From contig OY292274.1 in the NCBI GenBank assembly GCA_958496175.1, positions 4,588,001-4,652,000 on the forward strand: a DNA stretch of 64,000 bases, in the 5' to 3' direction. The stretch comes from Sisyra terminalis. Taxonomy: Eukaryota > Arthropoda > Insecta > Neuroptera > Sisyridae. The position numbers and the translations under genes were made by a program. Below, in pieces: positions 1 through 12,167 of this stretch (within the stretch, counting starts at the first letter, position 1; the number at the start of each line of letters is the position of its first letter). Below the pieces are notes generated by a model. It was not told the origin of the DNA and did not search any database. It saw nothing but the letters and a program-made list of their open reading frames with translations.

Positions 1-553
1 TATTACTATTACATTTTTCGTTAATATTTTCTTATTGAGCAACGCCAAGGTCTATTTACAACAATTTTGTAAAAAAAGCTTATTGTAAGATTTGAACCTA
101 CGGCTCTTTAATTATGACCATTAACATATTTGTAAATGTTATGTTTGTTTGTATATAAAAAAAATGTATTTTACTGTGCTAGTTATAAGTTCAATTAAAA
201 AGATTATTTCAAATTATTTTCTAACTTTTAAATACCTTTTCCTCGATATATAACTCGCCTGTCAAAAATAAAACTTTTTTTTCATCCCTCAGTTTTTACG
301 TAGGAAATATCTTCCCTTATTATTTTTAAGGAATGATAAATAGCTTAATGTTAGTGGGTAATTGTGTTGTATCTTAAAACCAAATTTCATTAAATTTGGA
401 AGTTCCATTCCTTAGTTAAATCTGTACTCACAGACAAACAGACAGACAAAAATTTTAAATTTGGAATAAGGGCATCCTGAATCAAATATTTACCTTTGAA
501 ATTGGGTTCAAAATTAAAATGTACAGAGAGACGTAAAAATTTTATAATTTATT
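1..553 (-). mobile_element. Helitron-family element, 5' half, cut by window edge
   Basis: Read on the minus strand this matches the 5' half of the Helitron family seen complete at 37809-40829. It has the decayed 5' end near 553, the tract with acgtctgtctgtacatttcg-like sequence, and a tRNA-like block near 85-130. The 3' half lies outside the window. No coding capacity is seen. Confidence 0.7.
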
Positions 554-740
554 ATGATTTTTTTGGTTGTGGCTTTGTAAATAATAATACTCTCACAATA
601 AGATTTATGAATAACTATCATACAAAATATGAATTAAATTTTAAATTTGACACGTCAATTTAATAAATAAAAAAGTGAAATTCAAATGGTTGATATGCGT
701 TTTTCGCAAATCTCAGACATCAATCATTACAATTAATGTA

Positions 741-915
741 GGGGAGACCGGGTACAAAAGTAACAATTTGTACTTGATTTATGGCTGGGTGTTATTATTG
801 CCATTAATTGAATATAACCACATATAAATTTAGTTCATGTTCTTCACAATAATAACTTGTTTACTTACTGTTTTGTTACTTTCGACCCGCCGTTACTTTT
901 GTACCCAGTCTCCCC
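741..915. mobile_element. 175-bp MITE with near-perfect terminal inverted repeats and TA duplication
   Basis: The left end GGGGAGACCGGGTACAAAAG is mirrored on the right (reverse complement GGGGAGACTGGGTACAAAAG). A TA dinucleotide flanks both ends (739-740 and 916-917). Length and TA duplication fit a miniature Tc1/mariner-type element. Both ends are well preserved, so it is relatively young. It has no coding capacity. Confidence 0.8.
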
Positions 916-917
916 TA

Positions 918-2344
918 TAAGTGTGCGTGGCGTTAGCGGGATATATCGGGAACAATTGCGGGATATATCAAACTTAATTTATTTAAAAAATCGGAGATCA
1001 TGAAAATCGGTTCAGTTTATTATAGAATAATAAAATAAATTCAAACAAGTAATTCGTAAATATTTGTAAATCAGAGCTATAATTGCACTCAATAATTATT
1101 GCAAACAAAAAATATTTCTTCAATGCTTGAAAAAACCACCGAAGTTTTTCCTCACCAGAATTAGTTGCATACGAAATATTTAACTTCCTTTTTGAAAAGT
1201 AACCATCAAATAATAACTTTGAATATTCATAGAATATTTTATGCCCAGGAGCCTTTTTGCAAATCACACAGAATAATTTAGTAGCGCGGGTAAAAATATT
1301 TGGTTTTCCGAGTTGTGGCTACGTCAGAACGGAACCGCTAAAAGCAGATGAGATAAAGAGACAAGAATAAAACTGTTGGAATTGTGTGGAATTTACATGA
1401 CGCACGCGCATTTACTCCATTTTCACGGGAAAAGTCTCATGTGAAATTTAATGAAATTATGGCGATGACGTTAATTAGTGTTACAGTCGTGGTAGAGATT
1501 GGCTCGTAGGTCAAAAAGTCCTTCCAACTTGCCAGTCTACTGTACACGGTTAGGTTTGTAAGGGGTCGCAAAAAGGGCATTTTGCTTTCGAATAAATTTC
1601 GCAACCCAACCAACTATGCAGTAAATATCATACGAATATATTATATTTTAAAATGAAAATATTTCAGAGGAATAAATACATAACAATTAGTTTGCATAAA
1701 TAATTAACAGTTTTTACATCGACATATTATGACCTATCTTTATTTTTTTTTCGTTAGAAAAAATAGTATTGTTTTGTTCTCAATTATCCTAATGTAAAAT
1801 TTATTTTAACAGAAATAGAAATGTTAACGAAATGCAACATCTGATGAAGACAATATCCTCGACAAAATAAAGTACCAAGCATAAATAATAACCTCAGGAG
1901 GACCGGAAAGTAAACGGCCATCAAGCATTACACTTGGAATTTCTTAAAAGGGGCATTCCATGAGAAATAGGAAAATGACTTTGATTTAATAATTCCTCTT
2001 ATTATTTTAAATTTAGCCCTTACTTATAATAAACAGTATAAATTTTACTAATATCAAAAGAATTTTTTCTAAAACGGTAAAAAATCGATTTTTTGGTTTG
2101 GCTAACTTTCGAGTACAAGTTAGTATGTAGTAACAGAAAAGGATTTTTTGGTGTTCCACTAGTCACACTAATTCAAGTGACAATTACAAGAAACTAAGAA
2201 AAAAAATATTTTTTTTATTAAGTGATGTTGTTAATTGGTTATTTTTCTATAAAATGAGATACATTTTATGACTATACTAGTTTCAATCATTTAATTATAG
2301 TTCATAATTAGTCGAAATGTCAAATATCCCACCAGTCAAATATT
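918..2344. other. AT-rich stretch without a recognised gene
   Basis: I see no supported exon, RNA gene or transposon terminus. A slightly GC-richer patch at about 1290-1620 has no convincing open frame with splice sites. Confidence 0.5.
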
Positions 2345-2530
2345 TTCAATTTTTTTGTGTCGTTCAAGAGATTGGGAAAGAAAAATTTTATCACTTGCAT
2401 ATTTACTGAAAATATTTGCCTATTAATTGGTATAATTTTATCGCTCGAGAGTATTGGAAGTACAAATTTTGATGCTTGAAAAGTTTCCGAGAAAACTCTG
2501 TTTAAAAAAAGCTCAATTTCGGCTTTAAAA
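2345..2530. repeat. Degenerate short repeat, about 81-bp period
   Basis: Two units share the pattern gtcg-ttcaagag...gaaagaaaaatttt...cttg (about 2360 and 2441). The same words occur in the longer array at 24080-24720. The 83-codon open frame across it has the composition of the repeat, not of a gene. Confidence 0.45.
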
Positions 2531-2579
2531 CTTCTATTTTTATTTAATGAAATGAAGTAAACGTGATACAATCATCCAG

Positions 2580-3850
2580 CTGGAACTCCCCATACATCTC
2601 TTGGAATCTCTGGGCTTTGGATTTTCATTTGAGACTTCACTAGTTCGTTAGCTAAGGATTTGGACAATGAGTTAAGCTTCTATAAAACTTTTGAAAAGAT
2701 ACCTATATATTTTTTTTGTTGAAGTTATAGTTTTGATACTGGCCGATTTTTAGAAGCGACTTGCAAATCGGCAAATAAGTACCTAATTCGTGAAAAACGC
2801 GACGCCTTTGTCTAATACATGAACTTGTTTTCATTCATCATAAATTACCACTGATAGATTATAAGTGTTAATATGCTATGGTAAAATAAATTTATAAGTT
2901 AAAAGCTATTGGTGAAATAAAAGCCTTTCTTAAAAATACTATCCATTTTTTCCTAATTTACTATTCAGTGTGAATAGTCGAACACCGAATAGTTTTCGAA
3001 TATTAGTTTCATTTCTAATTTTTACCCATCACAACATATCACAAATTGATTTTTATTTTGTAATAAGTATAGAAATTTATGATTAAAATAAATATTAAGA
3101 GGATCGGAAAGTAATATCATTACTGAACCTATCGATATTCAATTGCCATTTATCGGTTTATAAGTAACTCCAAAGTCGTACCTAAAGACATTTTCTGGTT
3201 AGCGTGACTAGTTAACTTACAAAAGACTAAAAATATTTATTATTCTATGTTCTATACTGAAATGGTTCATTAAATTCTCAAAGAAATAAAAATTCGGTAT
3301 TATATGCTTCGAAATTAAAGCTTGTGTAAAAATTTTGTGTTTTAATTTTATGTTAAGAAAACGATATTGCTTTTCGATTCTCTATATACATTTTTGAGTA
3401 AAAAATGCTTTCTTTTTGATGATTTGATATTCGGCCGAATACTGAATAGTGGCCGAATATTCGTGGCATCTCTAGTATTAAACAGGCTTACAATAACACT
3501 TTGAAAGGTACTTTGGGAAACTAAACGATCTATCATTTTAATTACACAAAAATAAATCAAGGGGGATACTACGATTCTTCCGGTTTTAATACATAGATAT
3601 AAATGGGTAGTAAAAATATATAATAGCTATTGTATTATTATTATTTTTAGAATGCTGCTATTTAGGATTGTTAATACATATCTATTGATGATATTTTATG
3701 ACAAGAATCTACTTCTATATGGTAAGTGTTTTTTTCGAATATGTGACCCATCCTGTAAAAAAACGGTTAATTTATATAATATGTAATATACTTTTTGTAT
3801 AACAAGCCAAATGTGTATGTATATTATACATAGAATACAAACAGCCCAAC
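2580..3850. other. AT-rich stretch with a fragment of the TGTACCG-ended repeat
   Basis: Positions about 3110-3330 resemble the start of the element at 3852-4742 (caattgccatttatc, then ttataagt, aaagacattttctgg). The rest has no recognised feature. Confidence 0.4.
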
Positions 3851-3851
3851 G

Positions 3852-4742
3852 TGTACAAGAAAAGAATGTAATTTTTCAAACAATAGTCAATCAATTGCCA
3901 TTTATCTACTTTTAAGTTATTACAAAGGGGTACTAAAGACATTTTATGATTAGAGTAATTTATCAAGTTAGTAAAAATTACAAAATATTTTTAATTCCGA
4001 AATATATATTTAAATGGTAGGACCAAAAACCCGAAAGAATATAAATTCGGTATTGTATGCTTATCGAGTTTCACAGGACAGTAACGCAAAATGTTACTAA
4101 AAACATTTTCAATGTTTATCTAAGTGCATTAGATGTTCATTAATACCAAATGATTTTTTTTAAATTCAAGTTCAATAATTTTCATTTCTCCAACTGGTAT
4201 CAATGAAATATGACGAAAAATTTAAACCAATAAAAAGATAAGGGGGGAAATGGTGCCAAATGCATGCCAGAAATTCAAAGAGCTGTAAAATAATCCTAAT
4301 CAATCTTAATCGATCGGCCAAATACTTAAAAGTGTTCAAAAACTGTTAACAGATAAAATTCTATGCTGCAACACGGAACTGCAAGACTTCTCTGGAGAAG
4401 AAAAGCCCTGGAAAAAACTTTTGAATTAAAGAAGAGATGATATTGCTCTACTCACTATAATTGTCCAAAGTTATTAATCGGATTTCTATTTATTTCAATC
4501 GTTATCACATTTACTGAGTGGTTAAAAAATTTAAAGCTTAAGTGATGTTCAAAGTGTATTTTTTTATATTTTCTTGCTAATCACTTGATTTTTACTAATA
4601 TAGCATTAAAAATTTGCACACTAGATGTCGAAACGTTGATACTATCGAGGCTAATTATATCATTGATTTAAAATCAATAGTTGTAACAAAATTTTGTGTT
4701 TTAATTGTATATAGAAAAATCGACATTTTTCTCCGGTACACC
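3852..4742 (+). mobile_element. TGTACCG-ended repeat, copy 1
   Basis: This is collinear with 50741-51622 over its whole length and with the reverse complement of 46896-47525. The ends are inverted (gtgtacaagaaaagaatgt on the left, cattttt-ctccggtaca on the right). No open frame is shared between copies, so it is probably a non-autonomous DNA element of about 0.9 kb. The family is not recognised. Confidence 0.6.
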
Positions 4743-5401
4743 TATTACATATAGTATGTATAAATAACCAATTTAATCTTTTACTTGAAACTCAGAAACT
4801 CTCCGTGAAATATTTACAGCCCCTTACTGCCACAATTGACGAGTGGCAAAAATTAGCAATTGAATGAAATCGAAATGACAGTTGAAACTAATGACATGAT
4901 AGTTCAAATTTAAGACAATAGTTACTATATTTGTATTCCACCCACGTAGATGTGTTTACAACTTTATATTCTTTATCCTTTTCTTTACCGCAACCCACAC
5001 GTTTGAATATTATGTATTTTGATTTTAAAATCAAATTGTGGTCATAATTGTATAATCACTTTTAATTGGTGGGCTAGTTCAGCTAAAAATCACGTGAAAA
5101 AGGTGAAAATCGCGTAAAAAAAGGTTTTTGAACGCCAAATTATAAGAGGGAACAGTTCTTTTATAATATGTACAGAAAAATATGTATGAAGAAATTTGGA
5201 ACTATAATTATTTAACAGCATTAAAATTTAATTTATAGCTATATAATGTAAAATTATTTTAAATATGAATAACTACATCTAAATATTATAATAAGTTGGT
5301 AAAAATATTTAGAATTGCAATTTATCCGCCAATTGAAAAAAAATCAAATTAAAAAAAATGATTATAAATTAAAATTGATTAAATTGATATTTATATTGAT
5401 A

Positions 5402-6074
5402 CTAGCTGATCCCCGCAACTTCGTCTACATAACGTAGGTGTAGATTATATTTTCTTTTTAGATTTGCTATTTGTAGTGGTATGTGAAAATTTTTATTTTT
5501 CTTATTTGTTGGAATCCCATCTCATTGTTTCGATTTCCGAATGAACCTTTTTCCAAAAACAATTTTGTAAAAAAAAAGTCTAATGTAAGATTCGAACCCA
5601 CGTCTCTTTTATTGTGAGCATAAGAATGTCAGATACGTAAGCGAATGCGCTATGAACGTATAATAACGTATAATAATAATCCCAAAGTATAAATAAAAGA
5701 GCTTTTATAGCGGTGGCATTTATATATATTTTTTAAAATGAAAAAGCACTTAATATAGCACTGTAATAGTTAGACATATGCTGTCGCTCTATTTTTTGTA
5801 GATAATAATATGTTCTGCAAAATCGTAGTACATTATTTTGTTCTATAACCAATAGTTTTCGCAGCCGCGCGATTTTTTTTTTCAGACCTTGGGTTACGTT
5901 ATTGGAGTTTTAGTATGGATCCTTATTTTTTTTGAAAATTTAATATAGCCTATGTTCTCCGAAAATAGTGTGGCTTCCCAAAAGTGAAAGAATTTTTCAA
6001 ATCGGTCAAGTAGTTTCGGAGACTTTTCAAAGCAAACAAACAATCAAATCTTTCCTCTTTATAGTAATCGATAG
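5402..6074 (-). mobile_element. Short (about 0.67 kb) non-autonomous Helitron
   Basis: On the minus strand it runs from a TCTAT...ACTATAAAGAGGAAAG 5' end near 6074 to the CTAG 3' end at 5402. It carries the conserved words ggctccgaaactacttgaccg-like and a tRNA-like block at about 5585-5660. It shares its 3' end with the larger unit 5402-8007, so it either inserted next to the older terminus or arose by fusion. Confidence 0.6.
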
Positions 6075-8007
6075 ATGATTGCAACCTGAAGCAATTATAT
6101 ATTCTGCAGAAAAGCATTATGGAAGCAATTTTTTGTCATATTTCATTATCATCAATAAATATATATGCTAACTCTTCTACGGTATTTAGAACAATTTGAA
6201 AACCAATTGTTGTTATATGACAAAAAATTGCTTCCATAATGCTTTTCAAAATTGCTTCCATTTCACTATGCACTAAACTACCGCGAATTTAAAATGTGTT
6301 CAATTGCACAAAACCCAGTTCCTCCATAATCAAGTATAACCAGTGTGTATCTATGCACTTATTAAAATATCTGAATTTCAACTATATAATTAAACCATTT
6401 TCTTTTAGTTCGCCGAATTGCTCGCTACTCGATATTCGCTCACTAATCTATTTGTTTGTGAATACGTATTTCGGATTTTCAGGTTTACAATATGTGAAAG
6501 CCAAAAAACTTAATGCTCACTTATGAACTTAACCTTTTTCAGATATATATATTAGAGTTTAAATTTTTAAGCAGATCCTACGTTTTTGAATCTAATAATA
6601 AACAAAAAAAAAATTATTTTAAACGATAAAACGTTTCGTCTATAATGAACATACTTTGATAATTAAATTTGAAATTTCGATTGTTTGATGGACGTTATGG
6701 CGTACAAACTTTGTCACCATTTTTCACTTTTTTAGGGGACGAAATATCAAAAACCCTTTCTTATTATATATCTGCATCGTATAAGAAAAACATTTCCCAA
6801 ATTTCCCCGACACAAATATGCTTTTATTTGGAAAATACAATGTAAAACGAAAAAAATTATGACCTTCTTTATTTTGAGTATCATTACTAAAAAGCAATTC
6901 GATTTCGCACATTTAGACGTTGTACATACAAAATTGTTGGAAACAGGTAGAAAACGTGGAAGGAATTAAGAATAGAATATTTTATATTTTTAATTATATA
7001 TTTATATTTTTAATTATATATTTTTAATTTCAAGAACAATAATTGATTTTCAATTTTTTCTGAATACCGAAGAAAAGTTAGTTTGGAAGATTTATATTTT
7101 GATTGATAATGAAATATATGACAAAAAATTGCTCCCTTAATGTTTTTCAGCAGAATAAATGATTGCTACAGGTCACAATCATTGGTTCATAAAAATTAGA
7201 TTTTAAAAAGTTTGATTGTTGAAAAACAAACAAAAATTAAAAACCGCCTCTATGGTATTTGGTATAAGTACCTACTACCTAAACTTTCATACTAATTAAG
7301 TGAAATGACGGTTTTTAAAATGCTGTAGTTAAAATTATATAACAAAAACAGAAACTTATTATTAATTAATTATTTATTTATTAATTACACTTATAAAATT
7401 CAAAATTTCGATTGTTGAATAACTACATTTTCTCAAATAAACTTAATCACCGCAATTCACTCTTTTAGGGTAGGAATTTTCCAAAAAAAATATTTTCACA
7501 TGCCTACTTCTTATAAGGAATATACCGAATATTAAAATTTCATCTGGCAGAAGAAATATATAATTACACGATTTTATGTATGCACGGTTTTAAAAACGTA
7601 TTTACTTTAAGCTTTATTAATATAATTATTTTTTTTACTACTACTGTTACTATTTTTTGTTAATATTTCCTTATTGAGCAACCCTGAGGATTTATTTTCA
7701 ACAATTTAAAAAAAAAAAGGTTGCTCTAGGCTTCGAACCCACGTCTCTAGTATTGTGAGCATTAGAATATCAGATACGTAAGCGAATGTGCTATTACCGT
7801 ATATTTCTATTAAGTGTTTATTAAGTATAAAAACATTTACATTTCAAAAAGGCACGTCCCACAGGAACGACGGGAACGGGGTAAAAAGTATCCTATGTCC
7901 TTCCCCCAGTTCTTAGCTACCTCCCTACTAATTTTCAGTCAAATCGGTTCAGCCGTTCTTGAGTTAGAAATAGTGTAACTAACACAACTTTCTTTTATAT
8001 ATATAGA
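5402..8007 (-). mobile_element. Composite Helitron inserted in the Mutator-like remnant
   Basis: On the minus strand it begins TCTATATATATAAAAGAAAG (8007 downwards) and ends with the hallmark GGGGATCAGCTAG at 5402. The host dinucleotide is A (5401) and T (8008). The unoccupied relative near 36829 reads gata-taccaatc, so the insertion added no target duplication, as expected for a Helitron. It contains an apparently complete smaller Helitron at 5402-6074, tRNA-like blocks, and internal sequence shared with the 3-kb copies. No Rep or helicase reading frame is present. Confidence 0.8.
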
Positions 8008-8082
8008 TACTTAGTATATTGATTAATTTATAATTAACAAGTAAATTGATTTTACAGACGTGCAATAATAAACAGTTTTGTA

Positions 8083-8485
8083 AAGGCAACAGCACTTTTC
8101 GTAGAAAAGTGGGAAAAAACAGCTCCGGAATTTATTAATTATTTCAATACACTACTTAGTTAAAACCATATCAAAATTGGTCCGATGGTCCAACATCAGG
8201 ATATCTAAGTACAAACAATGGGATTGAATCTACCAATTCCATAATTAAAAAAGAATACACTTTAAGAGATCGTTTATCTGTTTCTCAATTTTTAAATAAA
8301 TTAAATGATTTACTAATTAAATGGTTTATGGACAGAAATCCAAAGCTGCAATGCTACAAAAAATTTTCTTTGAAACCAATTGTTAGTTTAAAAGAATGGA
8401 CCGAATCTTATCATTGGGCATTGCAAAATAAGAAAATAATAAAAGAAGATAATACGTAATATGTATGTACTTCCAATTCGAGTTA
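8083..8485 (+). pseudogene. Mutator-like (MULE) transposase C-terminal fragment, broken
   Basis: Three open segments joined by frame changes read like the end of a MULE transposase: ALFVEKWEKTAPEFINYF, then a segment around GYLSTNNGIESTNSIIKKEY with LRDRL after it, then EWTESYHWALQNKKI. The pattern P-x-TNN-x-IES-x-N-x-IK followed by LKEWTESY-W-A is what I know from animal MULE proteins. There is an early stop after INYF, a frameshift, and a stop in the segment before YVCTSNSSY. The parallel copy at 36899-37399 supports the reading. The assignment is from motif memory only. Confidence 0.55.
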
Positions 8486-10115
8486 TCTATCTATTATTAT
8501 AAAGAGGAAAGATTTGATTATTTGTTTGCTTTGGATAGGCTCCGAAACTACTTGACCGATTTGAAAAATTCTTTCAGTGTTGGGAAGCTGCACTATTTCC
8601 GGTGAACATGGGCTATATTAAATTTTCAAAAAAGTTAGAGACCCACATAAAACTCCAATAATGTAACCCAAGGTCTGAAAAAATTAGCAAAAAACATTCT
8701 AACGTCGCGTGCGCTGCGAAAACTATTGGTTATAGAACAAAATAATGTGCTACGGTTTTGCAGAATATATCAATATCTACAAAAAATAGAGCGACAGCAT
8801 ATGTCTAACTATATTATAGTTATATCACAATAAGTGTTTTTTTCATTTTAAAAAAATATATAAATACCACCGCTATAAAAGCTCTTTTATTTGTACTTTG
8901 GGATTAATCCTTATCAAAATAAATGACTTCATATTTAAGTTTGCTTCAATACCATTATATAACGTTTTGAGTTATTCAATTTGAACATTCCATTCGAAAG
9001 ATATCACAAGTTTAAAAATGTAAGTTATTTGAAAAATGTCACATGGTCATCGCTCGGTTAGACGGCACTATAGTAAAGAACGGATCATCCGAATTTAATG
9101 AAACTTGATACTAAGATGCAATACAATTACCCACACACGTTAGACTACTTATCATTCCTTAAAAATAATAAGGGAATGTATCCCTTACGTAAAAACTAAG
9201 GGATAAAAAAAAATATTTTACTTTAGACAGGCGAGTTATATATCATTGGAAAGGTATTTAAAAGTTAAAAAATGATCTGTATTAATCTTTTTAGATGAAC
9301 TAATAAAAAGCACAGTAATTTAATTTACAGGAAAAAAATCGCCTTTTTAAAATATAAATGTTTTTATACCTAATAAACAACTATTGCAATTATTCGTTCA
9401 TAGCGTATTCGATTACGTATTTGACATTCTTATGTTCACAATAATAGAGACGCGGGTTCGAATCTTACAGTAAACTATTTTTTTTATTCTTATTTTTTTA
9501 CAAAATTGTTGAAAATAAATCGTTAGGGTTGCTCAATAAGGAAATATTAACGAAAAAAGTAACAGTAGTAGTAAAAAAATAATTATATTAATAAAGCTTA
9601 AAGTAAATACGTTTTTAAAACCGTGCATACATAATGTGTAATTATAAGTGTAATTATAAATCTCCTCTGGCAGATGAAGTTTTAATATTCGGTGTATTCC
9701 TTACCTGGACCTGGAGCAATTATATATTCTGCTAAAAAGCATTAAGGGAGCAATTTTTTATCATATATTTCATTATCAATTAAAATATACAATCGTCCAA
9801 ACTAACTTTTCTTCGGTATTTAGAACAATTAAAAACCAATTATTGTTATTGAAAATAAATAAAATATTCGAATTTACTTCCACGCTTTCTATCTATTTCC
9901 AACAATTTTGTTTGTACAACGTGTAAATGTGCGAAATCGATTTGCTTTTTAATAACAATTAAAATATAGAAGGTCATATTTTTTTTCGTTTTACATTGTT
10001 TTACATCGTTTTACATATTCAAATATAAATGCATATTTGTGTCGATGAAATTTGGAAAGTGTTTTCCTTATAGGATGCCGTTATATAATAAGAAAAGAAA
10101 ACATCTTTGTCTTCT
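8486..10115 (+). mobile_element. Helitron, 5' end intact, 3' end missing
   Basis: It begins TCTATCTATTATTATAAAGA inside the Mutator-like remnant, between A (8485) and T; the relative at 37,300 reads straight through. It follows the family order: promoter-like 5' part, gagttatatatcattggaaa block, tRNA-like block, and the region found in long copies. No CTAG terminus follows, so it is truncated near 10115. Confidence 0.7.
9401..9468 (+). other. tRNA-like block inside a Helitron
   Basis: TAGCGTATTCG resembles a Pol III A box, and GGGTTCGAATC about 50 nt later is a good B box. The same block occurs in most Helitron copies of the window. The arms do not fold into a full cloverleaf that I can trace, so it is not called as a tRNA gene. 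Confidence 0.5.
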
Positions 10116-10715
10116 CAATTTATTTGTTATTTAAGTAAGGTTCAATGTTATACGCCACTTTTTATACCAGCACAAAATGTCGCAGCACTTTGATGGTTGC
10201 AGCACTGGCATGGTTACTATCCAAATCAGTTGCAAGAGTCATTATTGTACTTAAGGTATTTCTGAATTGGTAAGTTTATCGAATGTGTTAATTGCGACGA
10301 GGATTGACTCAAGTTAGGTTTGTTATGAAACCCTTGTTCGAATATATGTGTACGTGGACAATTTAATTTCACATCTCTCTCTCTCTCTTTCTTTCTCTAA
10401 AGTAGCGATCGGAATTAATAAATTGTTAATTAATTCCACGATTAATAGGAAATACTGAGCGGAAATGATAATCTTTAATTTAAAATTATTTGAGCTGAGG
10501 AAAAAATTGAATTATTGAACATCACCGATAGTGTAGCAAGAAGAAAAACCAACCAAGTCCTATTCCCAGAGAAAATTTACTCATTTTGAAAGTAACAAAA
10601 AAGGAAACTTAATGTAACGGAAATGCTAAGAATTTGAAAATCATGTTACAAAAAGAATGGACTACCAATCTAAAGTCTTGCTTATAATTAAATATTACTT
10701 AAAAGTAATAATTAC
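10116..10715. other. Unique AT-rich spacer with a CT microsatellite
   Basis: A (CT)n-rich tract lies at about 10372-10398. Otherwise I see no gene or repeat in this spacer between two transposon blocks. Confidence 0.5.
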
Positions 10716-11312
10716 AAGAATCTAGCCGATTAAGCATTTGAAAACTGCACTCGCGTCTAATGAAAATATCTTACCTTGATTTTATTGTTTTTGATCTAAG
10801 ATTGTCATACACATAAACTCAAACCTCTAACCCTTAAAGTTAGGGAATAATGGGGGTGACAACCCTTAATGTAAATTTTTTTTTCTCAAAACCTATAAAA
10901 GATATCTTCATGAAATTGAATCTGTACATGCCTATTAATAAACTAATTATAATATATTTTTTTTTGGAAATTTTGCCAATATAAAAAACTGTAAGAAACG
11001 AGAAGTAAATTTTTTGGGGGTGGTTTTTTAAATCAACCCTCAAAATGACATCAACCAAAAAAAAAATTTTTATTTGTTACTAAGTTAGCTTTCTCATGTT
11101 AAAGTTTCAAAATGGTCAAACGGGTGAAACATAGTTTAAAAAATTAAAAATCAATTAAGGATACGTGCAAGCATATCAATTTTTATCAAATCCTATATTA
11201 ACACCTGTTTGCTATCTCTATATCTATCATCATAAATACGTTCATAAAACTTGTAATTGCCAACAAAATATGTATACCAATAAATAAACTATGAAAAATC
11301 ACTATAAATAAT

Positions 11313-12085
11313 ATGCAATTTGATGGCATTCGACTCCACGAATTTAATTTGAAGAAGCAAATGCATCACGAATTGTAACTAAAGTATATTGGGCTGTTGA
11401 AGCTTTACATCACTATTGGTAAAAAGAAACATTTATTACATAATGTTCTGGACAACTGGCTTCTACCTGTGGCGAAATCATTATGCTAAATAGCTGAATT
11501 TTTAAATAACTTTTGGTAAAAAATTGAATTTTGATGTTGAATATTCTGATACTATTATTGCCTTTATAAAGGAGCATGAAAATCAGCAGAATACAATGCA
11601 AGAATTGTTTAAAAATGAGAACTTGAATCAGCTTAGATAACTATTTACGAAATTTTCTTCGAATAGGGTAATGGACTTGCCAGAACTGAGATAAACTGAC
11701 CTTAAAATATTATTTACTGACACTTATCAAAAGCGCAGTATGTTATCTTCCTAAAATATTGCATGTACAATGAACTAACCCTTGAAATTTTTAAGATATC
11801 GCGAAAATATTATAACAGTAAGGGTACGATCAAGGCATATGACTAGCAAAACATATAAATGCTTTACTTAAATCGAACACCTATGAAAAAAATTGAAGAT
11901 ATGTTTAAGATTGGCTAAATGAAAACAGAACAGTGGACTATTGCGCTTATATATCGACTGTTATTTACTATTTATCACATATTTGTTATAAATGAAAAAT
12001 TATAAAAGCCGCTGAAATATTGACCTCTATGTTTGATTCGATTGATATTATTACTAATGTTGAAGAAAACAGGGACGATGATTAA
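11313..12085 (+). pseudogene. Decayed gene of the long-TIR element, function unknown
   Basis: The frame opens with MQFDGIRLHEFNLKKQMHHE and can be followed for about 260 codons to a stop at 12083-12085, with several stops and at least one frame change. The same protein is readable in the other copy (31165-31945, opposite strand), where other positions are broken, so both descend from an intact gene. Shared segments include IAEFLNN and, late in the protein, YLSH. It is rich in Lys, Ile and Asn, with no zinc-binding or DDE motif that I can place. I do not recognise the family: transposase, captured gene or other are all possible. Confidence 0.45.
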
Positions 12086-12167
12086 ATGTTCATTAAAATT
12101 AGGCTATCCGTAATTATTTTTATATTTTGTATAGGTAATTGAATTAACTATAATACATGCTTTAATA

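Larger units (their letters stand above)
5060..8485 (+). mobile_element. Mutator-like element remnant, copy 1, split by a Helitron
   Basis: Positions 5090-5401 and 8008-8485 together are collinear with the uninterrupted copy at 36480-37450. The break at 5401/8008 is exactly where the Helitron 5402-8007 lies. A second Helitron enters at 8486, after which the rest of the element is not found. The part after 8080 encodes transposase-like sequence. Confidence 0.65.

Noticed and set aside
2320..2571. 83-codon minus-strand frame starting MYHVYFISL
   Set aside because: It lies over the degenerate repeat shared with 24 kb and has no other sign of coding.
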